64,000 nucleotides of DNA. Origin: Chitinispirillales bacterium ANBcel5. Its GTDB lineage: Bacteria; Fibrobacterota; Chitinivibrionia; Chitinivibrionales; Chitinispirillaceae. The number at the start of each line of letters is the position of its first letter. The first letter of the stretch is position 1. The notes below the pieces were generated by a model. That model made no database searches and was not told the DNA's origin. It worked only from the letters and a program-made list of their open reading frames with translations. The position numbers were made by a program, and so were the translations under genes. The stretch lies in contig JARUKZ010000016.1 of the NCBI GenBank assembly GCA_029688955.1, forward strand, positions 1 through 64,000, given 5' to 3'. This document shows, in pieces, positions 53,618 through 63,264 of this stretch.

Positions 53618-54630
53618 ATAAGCTCCGGCAAATTATCTACAAGAAAAGCTTTAAGGTGACCATATCTGGTTGCTTTTCGTTTCGAATCTATATCATCATA
53701 CACTGATCTTGCCTGCTCAACTGTTAATTCAGTGCTTTGGCAGACGCTTTTTGGGGGCAATCTGTTGTTTTTGGCCCAGAGACACAAATCCATCTTTTCG
53801 TACGGAAGTGAAAAGTAAAACTCCTCCTGTGATTGTTCCATCGGGTAAGTATCTGTGGTTGGCAATCTGTTTACTATGGTTTGGGGTATATTTAAATACC
53901 TGCCAATCTGATAGACTTGAGATTTATAGAGGTGAGCGATAGGTTTAAAGTCTGCTGATCCATCGCCATTTTTCACAAAGAATCCCTGATCGAACTCAAG
54001 CCTGTTTGGGCTCCCGGCAACAGCATAGTGTAATCGGTCCCCATGGTAGTACTCAAGCATTTTTCTTGCACGTTGCTTAAAATTGGTAGCGGCTACAAGT
54101 TTCAAGTAGGCATCTCTATCCATGCGCGAGCTTCTTGTGCTTCCGTCGGGCATCTCTACCACCAGATGAGAAATGTTGTAGCCATTAGATCTTTTCATTA
54201 CTACTTTAAAAGGATTTGACGCTTCATACTCCGGTATTACCGAGCGAATCGCTTCGTTTTGAAATACATAGCAGCCAGAAGCTTCCAGTATAGGCGTGAT
54301 ATTATGCTCTGTATATTTGATTCCTAAATCGTGTGCAACTATTTTTCCTAACGATGATGATTCGGCTGCAGAGTGGCGTTCTGGCATTAGTACACCAAAA
54401 ACACGATCAGGACCCAACGCTTTTACACAGAGTGCTGCTGTAACGCTACTGTCTATGCCGCCGGAGAGCCCTATTACAGCCCCTCTCTTTTTTAGTTCCT
54501 GGACCAATGTGTTGTTAATAAAAGAACATATTCGCTGCGTTTCAGCGTGAGCATCAATAAGAAGATCATTGTGAGATACCACTTTTCCTGATTTATTCTC
54601 ACCGCTTAGAGGTGTAGCTTCATTTAACAT
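53614..54630 (-). CDS. NAD-synthase-like ATP pyrophosphatase, ACP-linked
   Basis: A 338-residue protein. The ATG at 54630 has AAGGAG about 7 nt before it; the frame is open further up but would overlap the ACP gene. The PP-loop SGGIDSSV is at 56-63. GDGSADFKPIAHLYKSQVYQ matches the NAD synthase core. Odd points: the usual GTxNR-type stretch reads GSPNRLEFDQGF; about 40 residues (FKVVMKRSNGYNISHLVV to GSTRSSRM) are inserted after the nucleotide domain; and no glutaminase domain is present. It is 23 bp downstream of a dedicated ACP gene. It could make NAD, or could amidate an acyl-ACP-bound carboxylate; the second is inference from context. Confidence 0.8.
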   Translation of the reverse strand: MLNEATPLSGENKSGKVVSHNDLLIDAHAETQRICSFINNTLVQELKKRGAVIGLSGGIDSSVTAALCVKALGPDRVFGVLMPERHSAAESSSLGKIVAHDLGIKYTEHNITPILEASGCYVFQNEAIRSVIPEYEASNPFKVVMKRSNGYNISHLVVEMPDGSTRSSRMDRDAYLKLVAATNFKQRARKMLEYYHGDRLHYAVAGSPNRLEFDQGFFVKNGDGSADFKPIAHLYKSQVYQIGRYLNIPQTIVNRLPTTDTYPMEQSQEEFYFSLPYEKMDLCLWAKNNRLPPKSVCQSTELTVEQARSVYDDIDSKRKATRYGHLKAFLVDNLPELI

Positions 54631-54653
54631 AGTAACTCTCCTTCTATCAAAAA

Positions 54654-54920
54654 TCAGGCACAATTTGCTTTTTTTCTTACTATGTAGTCGGTGATTCGGT
54701 TTATGGAATCCAGGTTTTCGGGGACCAGTTCTGCATCTTCCACAGAGATACCAAAATTACTTTGAATAAAATTTACCATTTCAAGCACGCCAGTAGAATC
54801 GATGATCCCTTTTTCAAGAAATGAATCGTCATCATTAAATTTAACCAAATTTGATCCCATAAGAAAGTTATTATTTATAAATCCTACTATTTCTGTTTTT
54901 ATGGTAGTGTTTTCATGCAT
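54654..54920 (-). CDS. acyl carrier protein
   Basis: An 88-residue ACP. The ATG at 54920 (MHENTTIKTEIVGF) has AAGGAG about 9 nt upstream; an upstream in-frame start is less likely. The phosphopantetheine serine lies in GIIDSTGVLEMVNFI (Ser42; DST rather than the common DSL). The acidic four-helix pattern is typical. It is the first gene of a pair with the NAD-synthase-like gene, away from fatty-acid genes, so it is probably a specialised carrier. The divergent neighbour is glgE. Confidence 0.87.
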   Translation of the reverse strand: MHENTTIKTEIVGFINNNFLMGSNLVKFNDDDSFLEKGIIDSTGVLEMVNFIQSNFGISVEDAELVPENLDSINRITDYIVRKKANCA

Positions 54921-55153
54921 ACCTAATCGCTCCTTAATAGGTGTTATGTATTGATATTTCTCCAATAAAAACATTCAAATCATATGCCATCTTAAAGCTG
55001 GATAATAATGTAGAGCATATAGCAGTATAAAGACCGTCCAAAAAAAACTTGTTACAATGGCCAAAGATTAGCATGGAATGGAGATTGCTTAAAATTCAGT
55101 AAGAAATCAGCTTTGAAACAAGATACACAAAACACAATGTGGAGCACTGCTTT

Positions 55154-57139
55154 ATGGAAAATGAGGGTAGAAAGCGGGCTATAATTGAAAATGTAAGACC
55201 GAGGGTGGATGAAGGAAAGTTTGCTATAAAGAGGGTTGAAGGTGAAGACGTTACTGTATGGGCAGATTGTTTTGCTGATGGGCATGAGATTGTAGATGCA
55301 AGAGTATTGTATAAAAATGTGTCTGAAACTAAATGGAACAAAGCGCCCATGCGATTTATTGATAACGACAGATGGATGGGGCACTTTAGGGTAGAACGTT
55401 TAGGTACTTATAGATATACAGTAGAGGCGTGGGTAGATCATTTTCTTTCCTGGAGAGATGGGTTAGAAAAAAAATTTAAAGCTCAGACTGAAAAGGATGT
55501 TGATTATGTGGTAGGTTTGAATTTTCTCAGATCAACACTACAAAAAATAGGAAATCTCGAGCAGAAAATTGAGTTGGAGGAACTAATCGAAAAGATATCC
55601 AGTCAAAAAGACAGGCAAAAACGTTTTGAGATTGTAACTGGTGAACGGCTCTTTCAACTTATGAAAGCTAACCCGGATACTGAACTGTCGGTAACCTATT
55701 CGCCGGAGCTGGAAATTACTGTAGAGCGCCAAAAGGCGCTATTTAGCTCATGGTATGAGTTTTTTCCCAGATCGTGTTCCACTAAGGATGAGGTGCATGG
55801 AACACTGCAGGATTGTCGAAACTTGTTACCCTACATATCACAAATGGGCTTTGATGTGGTATATCTTCCACCAATTCATCCTATAGGAGAACTTAATCGT
55901 AAAGGTAAAAACAACTCCACCGTTGCAACATCCCAGGATCCGGGTAGTCCCTGGGCTATTGGATCCAGGTTTGGGGGGCATAAATCTATTCAGCCTGAAC
56001 TTGGCAGTATTGAGGATTTTACCCTTTTCATCAAGGATGCAGCTTCATTTGGTCTTGAAGTGGCATTAGACATAGCTTTTCAATGCGCACCGGATCATCC
56101 CTATGTAATAGATCATCCAGAGTGGTTTTCAGTTAGGCCTGATGGATCGATTCAGTATGCAGAAAATCCACCCAAAAAATATGAAGATATTGTACCGTTT
56201 AATTTCGAAACACCAAAGTGGCAATCACTATGGAATGAACTTAAGGGAGTGGTTGAATTCTGGGTTGATAAGGGTGTGAAAATCTTTAGAGTGGATAACC
56301 CCCATACAAAACCTTTTCCTTTTTGGGAGTGGCTGATAAGAGAGATTAAAGAAGTGTATCCCGAAACGATTTTTCTCTCAGAGGCTTTTACCCGTCCTAA
56401 GATTATGTATAGACTTGCTAAGTTAGGTTTCAGTCAGTCCTATACCTATTTTACCTGGAGGAATACAAAGCGGGAACTGATCGATTATATGGAGGAATTA
56501 ACTAAAAGCAATGTGTCTGAATTTTTTAGGCCTAATTTCTGGCCAAACACTCCTGATATTCTTCCTGAAGTGCTCCAGTTTGGGGGAGAGAATGCTTTTG
56601 CTTTGCGACTAATCCTTGCTGCCACTCTGTCTTCAAATTATGGTATCTATGGACCAGCGTATGAACAGTGTGTATCAGAAGCGGTAGCTGGTAAGGAGGA
56701 GTATCTTAATAGTGAGAAATATCAGATATATACCTGGGATTTGTCTCGGGGTGATAAGATGAGAAGCTTAATTGAGAAGGTTAATAAGATAAGGAATGAA
56801 AATAATGCTTTTAAACAAACTTCAAATACCAGATTCTATAGAATAGATAATGAATACCTTCTGTTTTACGGAAAATTCACTGCGGATCTCTCAGAGGCCT
56901 TTTTAGTTGTTGTAAATTTAGATCCGTTTCATGAACAAGGGGGTAAAATATATGTACCTCTTTTAGAGCTTGGAATAGAAAGTGGTCAGGCATATCTTTT
57001 AGAAGATTTACTCAGTGGAGAGAAGTTTGTGTGGCATGATATGGAAAACTATGTAAGTTTAAGTCCACACAAAACCCCTGCCTACATTTTTAAGCTTAAG
57101 AGAAAAGTGAGAAAAGAATCAGATTTTGATTATTATTAA
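55154..57139 (+). CDS. glgE: alpha-1,4-glucan:maltose-1-phosphate maltosyltransferase
   Basis: A 661-residue GH13_3 enzyme that adds maltosyl units from maltose-1-phosphate to alpha-glucan, the key step of the GlgE pathway. The ATG at 55154 has GGAG 9 nt before it; a GTG 15 bp upstream is in frame but lacks one. The nucleophile lies in FRVDNPHTKPFPFWEW near residue 381, the acid in FLSEAFTRPK near 409. The N-terminal beta domain and inserts (WRDGLEKKF, PPIHPIGELNRKGKNNS) are of the usual kind. It is followed after 19 bp by treS-mak. Confidence 0.95.
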   Translation: MENEGRKRAIIENVRPRVDEGKFAIKRVEGEDVTVWADCFADGHEIVDARVLYKNVSETKWNKAPMRFIDNDRWMGHFRVERLGTYRYTVEAWVDHFLSWRDGLEKKFKAQTEKDVDYVVGLNFLRSTLQKIGNLEQKIELEELIEKISSQKDRQKRFEIVTGERLFQLMKANPDTELSVTYSPELEITVERQKALFSSWYEFFPRSCSTKDEVHGTLQDCRNLLPYISQMGFDVVYLPPIHPIGELNRKGKNNSTVATSQDPGSPWAIGSRFGGHKSIQPELGSIEDFTLFIKDAASFGLEVALDIAFQCAPDHPYVIDHPEWFSVRPDGSIQYAENPPKKYEDIVPFNFETPKWQSLWNELKGVVEFWVDKGVKIFRVDNPHTKPFPFWEWLIREIKEVYPETIFLSEAFTRPKIMYRLAKLGFSQSYTYFTWRNTKRELIDYMEELTKSNVSEFFRPNFWPNTPDILPEVLQFGGENAFALRLILAATLSSNYGIYGPAYEQCVSEAVAGKEEYLNSEKYQIYTWDLSRGDKMRSLIEKVNKIRNENNAFKQTSNTRFYRIDNEYLLFYGKFTADLSEAFLVVVNLDPFHEQGGKIYVPLLELGIESGQAYLLEDLLSGEKFVWHDMENYVSLSPHKTPAYIFKLKRKVRKESDFDYY

Positions 57140-57158
57140 AAAATAGGGAGTATAGAGT

Positions 57159-60100
57159 TTGGCTACGACCGAAAACAATAATCAAGAGATACCCTTATGG
57201 TATAAGGATGCGATTATCTATGAGGTTCATGTTCGTGCCTTTGGCGATAGTAATAGTGATGGGATTGGAGATTTTAAGGGACTTACTGAAAAACTCGATT
57301 ACCTACAGAGTTTAGGGATAAATGCCATTTGGCTACTCCCTTTTTATCCCTCGCCGTTGCGTGATGATGGATATGATATCTCTGATTATTTTAATATAAA
57401 CTCCGATTACGGTACATTACGTGACTTTAGGGACTTTTTGAGGGCTGCGCATAAAAGGGGTATTAGGGTAATAGCTGAGTTGGTTTTAAATCATACATCA
57501 TCGGATCATAGTTGGTTTCAAAAGGCAAGGCGAGCGTCCCCTAAGTCAAAAACACGTGATGTTTATGTATGGAGCCAAACGGCTGAAAAATATAGGGATG
57601 CAAGAATTATATTTCATGACTTTGAACAATCAAACTGGTCATGGGATCATGTGGCACATGCTTATTACTGGCATAGATTCTATGCACATCAGCCCGATTT
57701 GAACTTCGATAACCCCCAGGTTCATAAGATGCTCTTTAGGGCAATTGATTTCTGGTTTTCTCTTGGGGTAGATGGGCTTCGGTTGGATGCAGTTCCCTAT
57801 CTTTATGAGAGGGAAGGGACAAACTGTGAGAATTTAAAAGAGACCCATGATTTTCTGAAAAAACTCAGGGCGCATGTTGATGAGCGCTATGAGGATAAAA
57901 TGCTTCTTGCTGAGGCTAACCAGTGGCCTGAAGATGCTGTTGAATATTTTGGTGAAGGTGAGGAGTGTCATATGGCTTTTCACTTTCCACTTATGCCAAG
58001 AATGTTTATGGCTATTCAAATGGAAGATAATTTCCCTATCATAGACATTCTTCGATCCACTCCGGATATTCCTTCAAACTGTCAGTGGGCTCTTTTTCTA
58101 AGAAATCATGATGAGCTTACCCTCGAAATGGTTACTGATGAGGAGAGGGACTATATGTATCGTGTGTATGCACAAGATACACGTGCAAAAATAAATCTCG
58201 GTATACGCAGAAGACTTGCCCCTCTACTTACTAATGATCGCAGAAAAATCGAGCTTATGAATATCCTCCTGTTCTCTCTTCCGGGTACTCCTATTATCTA
58301 CTACGGCGATGAAATAGGAATGGGGGATAATTATTACCTGGGTGACAGAAATGGAGTTAGAACACCAATGCAATGGGGGCCCGATCGTAATGGAGGGTTT
58401 TCTAAAGCTAATCCACACAGACTATATCTCCCTGTAATCATAGATCCAGAATATCATTACGAGGCAATAAACGTACAAAACCAGGAATCCAGTTACTCAT
58501 CCTTGCTGTGGTGGATGCGGGGTTTGATTTCCATGCGAAAAAAATTTAAAGCTTTCAGCAGGGGGGAAATTAAAATCATCCCCGGTGATAATCCTAAAAT
58601 CCTCTCCTTTATAAGAGAATATCAGGATGAAACGGTTTTGGTTGTTGTATCACTTTCAAGATTCAGTCAACTTATACATCTGGATATGCCGGAGTATGCA
58701 GGGTATATTCCGGAGGAGGTGTTTGGAAGAAACACATTCCCTATAGTAAAAGAGACGCCGTATATGCTTACTATGGGACCCTATGACTATTACTGGTTGA
58801 TGTTAAGAAAAAGTCCGGAAACTGTTGGAGTTGAAGACAGGGTTAAAGTCCTGCATACTAAAAAGAAGTGGGAGGAGATATTTTCTGGGTCTAACCGTGT
58901 AGAACTTGAGGAGCGGGTTTTACCTGAGTATTTGATGCGTAGCAGGTGGTTTGGAGCAAAAAGCAGAAGAATTAATGATATAAAGATTGTGGAAGATACA
59001 AGGGTGAGTGATGGGCCGTGGACATGTAGATTTACGATTATAAAAGTAAGCTATAGTCATGGTTCTGATGAGTATTATCTTCTCCCTCTTTCTTATGTGC
59101 CCAAACCGATGACTGGTGGCATTCAGGAAGAGTTTCCTCAATCAATAATAGCTGATATACATGTAGATAAAGAAGAGGGAATATTGTATGATGGTACCTA
59201 TGATGAAAGAATACATAAACTTCTGTTTACTATAATTAAAAACAGGAGAAAATTAAGAGGGACTTTTGGTGATTTTGTAGGTGTACCTTCAAGGGAGCTT
59301 AAGAACCTGCTTAGTGGAAAACATCAGCCTATTCCTTCCAGACCGCTAAAAGTAGAGCAAAGCAACACTGCGATTCTATATGATGAGATATTGTTCCTTA
59401 AACTATACAGAAGACTCGAAGAGGGCGTTAATCCCGAACTTGAGGTATTACGGTTTCTTGGTACAAAAACTTCATTTCTTAATATCCCGCCTTACGCGGG
59501 GGCTCTTGAATATAGAACCGATAAACAGGAACCTCTTACAATTTCGATAATGCAGGGATATGTGGAAAACAGTGGCAATGCCTGGACCTATGCTTCAGGT
59601 GTTGTTACAACATACTTTGAACAGTTACTTGCTTCTTCAAAATCTCTTCCCAATTTACCTTCAACCTATCCATCACTTTTTGACATTAACCTTTCCTCGT
59701 TGCCTGAACATTTCAGGGAACTGAGTGAGGAGTTATTCTTTGAGATGGTAGCACTTCTTGGAAAGCGGACCGCAGAGCTTCATGTAGCGTTATCTGAGGC
59801 AGTGGATGAGCCTGCGTTTAACCCCGAACCATTCTCACTTTTATATCAACGATCTGTTTACCAGGCCCTTCAAGCTCTTGTTCAAAAGACCTTTAGAACA
59901 CTTGAAAAAGCGGTGAAAAAGATGTCTTCACCAATAAAAGAAGAAGCTCTTGGAGTGATGAAACATGAGCGTCAGATCCTCGAGGTGATGAGAAAGATAG
60001 CATACAAAAAGATTGCATCCGAAAAGATCAGAATTCATGGTGATTACCATCTTGGACAAGTTCTTTTTACTGGTAAAGATTTTATAATTATGGATTTTGA

Positions 60101-60494
60101 AGGGGAGCCGACCCGTGCCCTAAGTGAGAGAAAACTTAAACGTTCTCCATTTAGAGATATTGCCGGTATGCTGAGGTCATTTCATTATGTAGCTTACAGC
60201 ACTCTCTTTCATGAATCATCATTCAGGGCACAGGATATAGAGTTTCTTGAACAATGGATTGAACCCTGGTATCATTATATTAGTGGCGTATACTTGACCA
60301 GTTACCTTGAAAATACTAAGAATTGCTCATTTATTCCTGATAACACAAATGATGTATTTACACTTCTTAGAACATTTCTTCTGGACAAAGCCATTTACGA
60401 ACTCGGTTATGAGATAAATAACCGGCCAGAGTGGATAACAATTCCTATAAGAGGTATTAAAAATATACTCAAGGAATCAGGAAAATTACATTAA
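57159..60494 (+). CDS. treS: trehalose synthase-maltokinase fusion
   Basis: A 1111-residue bifunctional protein. Residues 1-~560 are GH13 trehalose synthase (trehalose-maltose isomerase) with DGLRLDAVPYL near 206, LLAEANQWPED near 248 and FLRNHDELTLEM near 312. Residues ~570-1111 are maltokinase, with HGDYHLGQV near 960 and IMDFEGEP shortly after, the metal and phosphate sites. The start is a TTG at 57159 with AGGGAG 8 nt before it. It supplies maltose-1-phosphate to GlgE, whose gene precedes it by 19 bp. Fusion of the two steps is known in several phyla. Confidence 0.95.
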   Translation: MATTENNNQEIPLWYKDAIIYEVHVRAFGDSNSDGIGDFKGLTEKLDYLQSLGINAIWLLPFYPSPLRDDGYDISDYFNINSDYGTLRDFRDFLRAAHKRGIRVIAELVLNHTSSDHSWFQKARRASPKSKTRDVYVWSQTAEKYRDARIIFHDFEQSNWSWDHVAHAYYWHRFYAHQPDLNFDNPQVHKMLFRAIDFWFSLGVDGLRLDAVPYLYEREGTNCENLKETHDFLKKLRAHVDERYEDKMLLAEANQWPEDAVEYFGEGEECHMAFHFPLMPRMFMAIQMEDNFPIIDILRSTPDIPSNCQWALFLRNHDELTLEMVTDEERDYMYRVYAQDTRAKINLGIRRRLAPLLTNDRRKIELMNILLFSLPGTPIIYYGDEIGMGDNYYLGDRNGVRTPMQWGPDRNGGFSKANPHRLYLPVIIDPEYHYEAINVQNQESSYSSLLWWMRGLISMRKKFKAFSRGEIKIIPGDNPKILSFIREYQDETVLVVVSLSRFSQLIHLDMPEYAGYIPEEVFGRNTFPIVKETPYMLTMGPYDYYWLMLRKSPETVGVEDRVKVLHTKKKWEEIFSGSNRVELEERVLPEYLMRSRWFGAKSRRINDIKIVEDTRVSDGPWTCRFTIIKVSYSHGSDEYYLLPLSYVPKPMTGGIQEEFPQSIIADIHVDKEEGILYDGTYDERIHKLLFTIIKNRRKLRGTFGDFVGVPSRELKNLLSGKHQPIPSRPLKVEQSNTAILYDEILFLKLYRRLEEGVNPELEVLRFLGTKTSFLNIPPYAGALEYRTDKQEPLTISIMQGYVENSGNAWTYASGVVTTYFEQLLASSKSLPNLPSTYPSLFDINLSSLPEHFRELSEELFFEMVALLGKRTAELHVALSEAVDEPAFNPEPFSLLYQRSVYQALQALVQKTFRTLEKAVKKMSSPIKEEALGVMKHERQILEVMRKIAYKKIASEKIRIHGDYHLGQVLFTGKDFIIMDFEGEPTRALSERKLKRSPFRDIAGMLRSFHYVAYSTLFHESSFRAQDIEFLEQWIEPWYHYISGVYLTSYLENTKNCSFIPDNTNDVFTLLRTFLLDKAIYELGYEINNRPEWITIPIRGIKNILKESGKLH

Positions 60495-60519
60495 ATTAAG
60501 AATACTTTGGGGGTTATGC

Positions 60520-62340
60520 ATGCATATTGGAGCGCATTACGAGGGAGATGGACAGAGTACTTTTAAAGTTTGGGCACCACAGAAAAGCAGTGTTGAGCTC
60601 CATATTTTAGAGCCTCAGGAAGCTTTTCACAAGATGGAGAAAGATGATTTGGGGTATTGGCATATTTCACATGTTTCTGCTCCGGCCGATGCTCTTTATA
60701 TGTTTAGATTAGATGGAAAATTGGAACGTCCGGATCCGGCATCAAGGTATCAGCCGCGCTCGGTTCATGGTCCCTCTTCAGTTATAGATCATAGTTCTTT
60801 TAAATGGTCTGATGATAACTGGAAGGGTATTACTTTACAAGAAATGGTAATTTATGAGCTCCATATCGGTACATTCACTTCTGAGGGGACCTTTGATGCC
60901 TGTATAGAAAAATTGGATTATCTAAAAAGCATGGGAATTACTGCTATAGAAGTTATGCCCGTTGCTCAGTTTCCAGGTGACAGGAACTGGGGGTATGATG
61001 GGGTATATCCTTTTGCAGTTCAAGACAGTTATGGGGGGCCTGAGGGTTTAAAACGGCTAGTAAATGCCTGTCATAAAAAAGAAATGGCCGTTGTTCTTGA
61101 TGTTGTCTATAACCATTTGGGACCTGAAGGGGCTTATGTTATGGATTTCGCACCCTATTTTACCGATCAGTATTCCACACCATGGGGTGCTGCTGTAAAT
61201 TATGATCAGGCATGGAGCTATGGGGTAAGAGATTTCTTTGTACAAAACGCGCTATCGTGGTTTAAAGATTACAACTTCGATGCTTTGCGTCTTGATGCCA
61301 TTCATGGTATTTATGATTTTGGTGCCAAGCATATATTGCGTGAAATTTCAGAGAAAGTCGAACAATATTCGCAGCTTAGTGGTCGCAAACGATACCTTAT
61401 TGCGGAGAGTGATCTTAATGACACCCGTGTATTGAGCCCGGTAAGTGAAAATGGAATGGGCATTGATGCTCAGTGGAACGATAGTTTTCACCATGCACTT
61501 CACACATTAATCACAGCAGAGAGTAAGGGGTACTATAGTGATTATGGATCTGTGAGTCATTTAATAAAAGCTTTGAAGGAGGGCTTTGTATATTCCTGGG
61601 ATTATTCAAACTTTCGAAAAAGGTTTCACGGATCATCATCAAAGAATATTGCTCCTGAGAGGCTTGTGATTTGCACTCAAAACCATGATCAAATTGGAAA
61701 CAGGATGTTGGGAGAACGACTCTCTATGCTGGCTTCCTTTGAAGAGCTGAAAGTTGGAGCCGCTACTATGCTTTTGTCTCCTAATGTACCACTTTTATTC
61801 ATGGGGGAGGAGTTTGCTGCAAAAACTCCTTTTCTGTATTTCATAAGCCATACAGATGAAGAGTTGGTGGAAGCGGTTAGACAGGGGAGAGCAAGGGAAT
61901 TCAGTGAATTTTTATGGGAAGGTGATCCACCGGATCCACAGGCTGAAAGTACTTTTAGGATGAGTAAGTTGGATTGGGATAGTGCTTTAAGAGACGATCA
62001 TAAGGTGATGTCGGAGTATTATCGAGCGCTGCTTGAGCTGAGGAGAAAGATACCTGCACTTTCAAGTCTTAACAAAAAAACTATGGAAATATCTGCAATT
62101 GGGGATTCTGATTCATTAGTTATGAGGAGGTGGAACGGACATAGCAGAGCAGTTTTGTATTTGAATTTCTCTAATGAGCCCCTGGAAGTAAATGTATCAC
62201 AAATGGATGTAGAAATGGAAAAGGTTTTAGACTCTGCAGACAAGAAGTGGAGTGGTGGGGGATCAGATATGCCCGAAAAGTTAAATGCCGAGCCTAATCC
62301 AATAGTATCCCCACAGAGTGCGGTGCTATATTTGGTTTAG
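60520..62340 (+). CDS. treZ: malto-oligosyltrehalose trehalohydrolase
   Basis: A 606-residue GH13 enzyme that releases trehalose from malto-oligosyltrehalose. The start MHIGAHYEGDGQSTFKVWAP is a CBM48-type beta domain. The barrel carries VIYELHIGTFTSEGTF, LRLDAIHGIYDFG near 255, LIAESDLND near 292 and TQNHDQIGNR near 385. It follows treS-mak by 25 bp and probably ends the operon. The usual partner treY (maltooligosyltrehalose synthase) is not in the window. Confidence 0.94.
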   Translation: MHIGAHYEGDGQSTFKVWAPQKSSVELHILEPQEAFHKMEKDDLGYWHISHVSAPADALYMFRLDGKLERPDPASRYQPRSVHGPSSVIDHSSFKWSDDNWKGITLQEMVIYELHIGTFTSEGTFDACIEKLDYLKSMGITAIEVMPVAQFPGDRNWGYDGVYPFAVQDSYGGPEGLKRLVNACHKKEMAVVLDVVYNHLGPEGAYVMDFAPYFTDQYSTPWGAAVNYDQAWSYGVRDFFVQNALSWFKDYNFDALRLDAIHGIYDFGAKHILREISEKVEQYSQLSGRKRYLIAESDLNDTRVLSPVSENGMGIDAQWNDSFHHALHTLITAESKGYYSDYGSVSHLIKALKEGFVYSWDYSNFRKRFHGSSSKNIAPERLVICTQNHDQIGNRMLGERLSMLASFEELKVGAATMLLSPNVPLLFMGEEFAAKTPFLYFISHTDEELVEAVRQGRAREFSEFLWEGDPPDPQAESTFRMSKLDWDSALRDDHKVMSEYYRALLELRRKIPALSSLNKKTMEISAIGDSDSLVMRRWNGHSRAVLYLNFSNEPLEVNVSQMDVEMEKVLDSADKKWSGGGSDMPEKLNAEPNPIVSPQSAVLYLV

Positions 62341-62352
62341 TAAGACGAGATT

Positions 62353-63264
62353 TTAAAATAAAAATCCGAAATTAAACCCAGTTTCAAGAGGTTTTAGAAA
62401 ATGATACTCACCGGAGTAATTTATGTATGTATCATTTAAAAAATAGGCGAGCCTGAAATCGAAAATAAAGTTGGTTCTTAGGTGACGAGTTGTTATAAGG
62501 CCAGTCTGTCCATATACAATATTGGTTATATGATTTCTCCTGGAAAAATAGATCCTTGGGTTAACTCCTAAACCGCCATGGAAAGAGAGTACTGGAGAAT
62601 TAAAAAAGACATAACCAGCTCCAAATTCTAAATTTAGTGCTGAATTCTCATGATCTGTAGAATATAAAAAACCCGTATAGTGTTCAAAATAAAACCTGTT
62701 ATCCTCGACCCTTCCTTTGTATCCATAACTATGGTAGGGAGATGCCTTTTCGTTTGGATAAGATGAGAACATAAATTTAAAGCCTCTTGAGTACTTTGAA
62801 AGTGGTATTTCATCTTCGACTGGGGCTGTCATTGTATCGTTTGGGGATCCAATAAGTTTGTATACTACTTTTTGGCATCCTTCATATAGATAACCCAAAT
62901 CACTGATGTTTGTTTGAGCCGTACTGATAATCTCTCCACTGTTATGAAACAACTCAGCATATATCGAGATGTTTGTACTTAGTTTGACAATACTGATTTC
63001 TACATATTTTGAGTGTCCCAGTATACGTGAAATCTGCGCATTATCATAGTCATTTAGATAGTTGGTATCAATGAGCGAAGGGGGAAAAATATTTTCACCA
63101 CTTACGTTTTCATACTCTTTAATAAAAATAACTTCTATAGCATCTTTTAGGCTTTCATCAATATTGGTTAAATTAGGTGCAAACATTGTTGTTTCAAACG
63201 CTGCAGAAACATTCAGCAGTACTAGTATTAAAAGGATCGATTGTTTGTTCATCATTTTCACCAT
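62353..63264 (-). CDS. exported beta-barrel-like protein of unknown function
   Basis: A 303-residue protein with a signal peptide (MVKMMNKQSILLILVLLNVSAA). An N-terminal globular part of about 130 residues (YAELFHNSGEIIST) is followed by a beta-rich half of alternating strands (YFEHYTGFLYST, LEFGAGYVFFN, GGLGVNPRIYFSRR) ending in F, as outer-membrane barrels do. It is a tandem paralogue of the broken gene at 63258-64000, and the two overlap by 7 bp. The function is not recognised. It is convergent with treZ, 12 bp away. Confidence 0.72.
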   Translation of the reverse strand: MVKMMNKQSILLILVLLNVSAAFETTMFAPNLTNIDESLKDAIEVIFIKEYENVSGENIFPPSLIDTNYLNDYDNAQISRILGHSKYVEISIVKLSTNISIYAELFHNSGEIISTAQTNISDLGYLYEGCQKVVYKLIGSPNDTMTAPVEDEIPLSKYSRGFKFMFSSYPNEKASPYHSYGYKGRVEDNRFYFEHYTGFLYSTDHENSALNLEFGAGYVFFNSPVLSFHGGLGVNPRIYFSRRNHITNIVYGQTGLITTRHLRTNFIFDFRLAYFLNDTYINYSGEYHFLKPLETGFNFGFLF

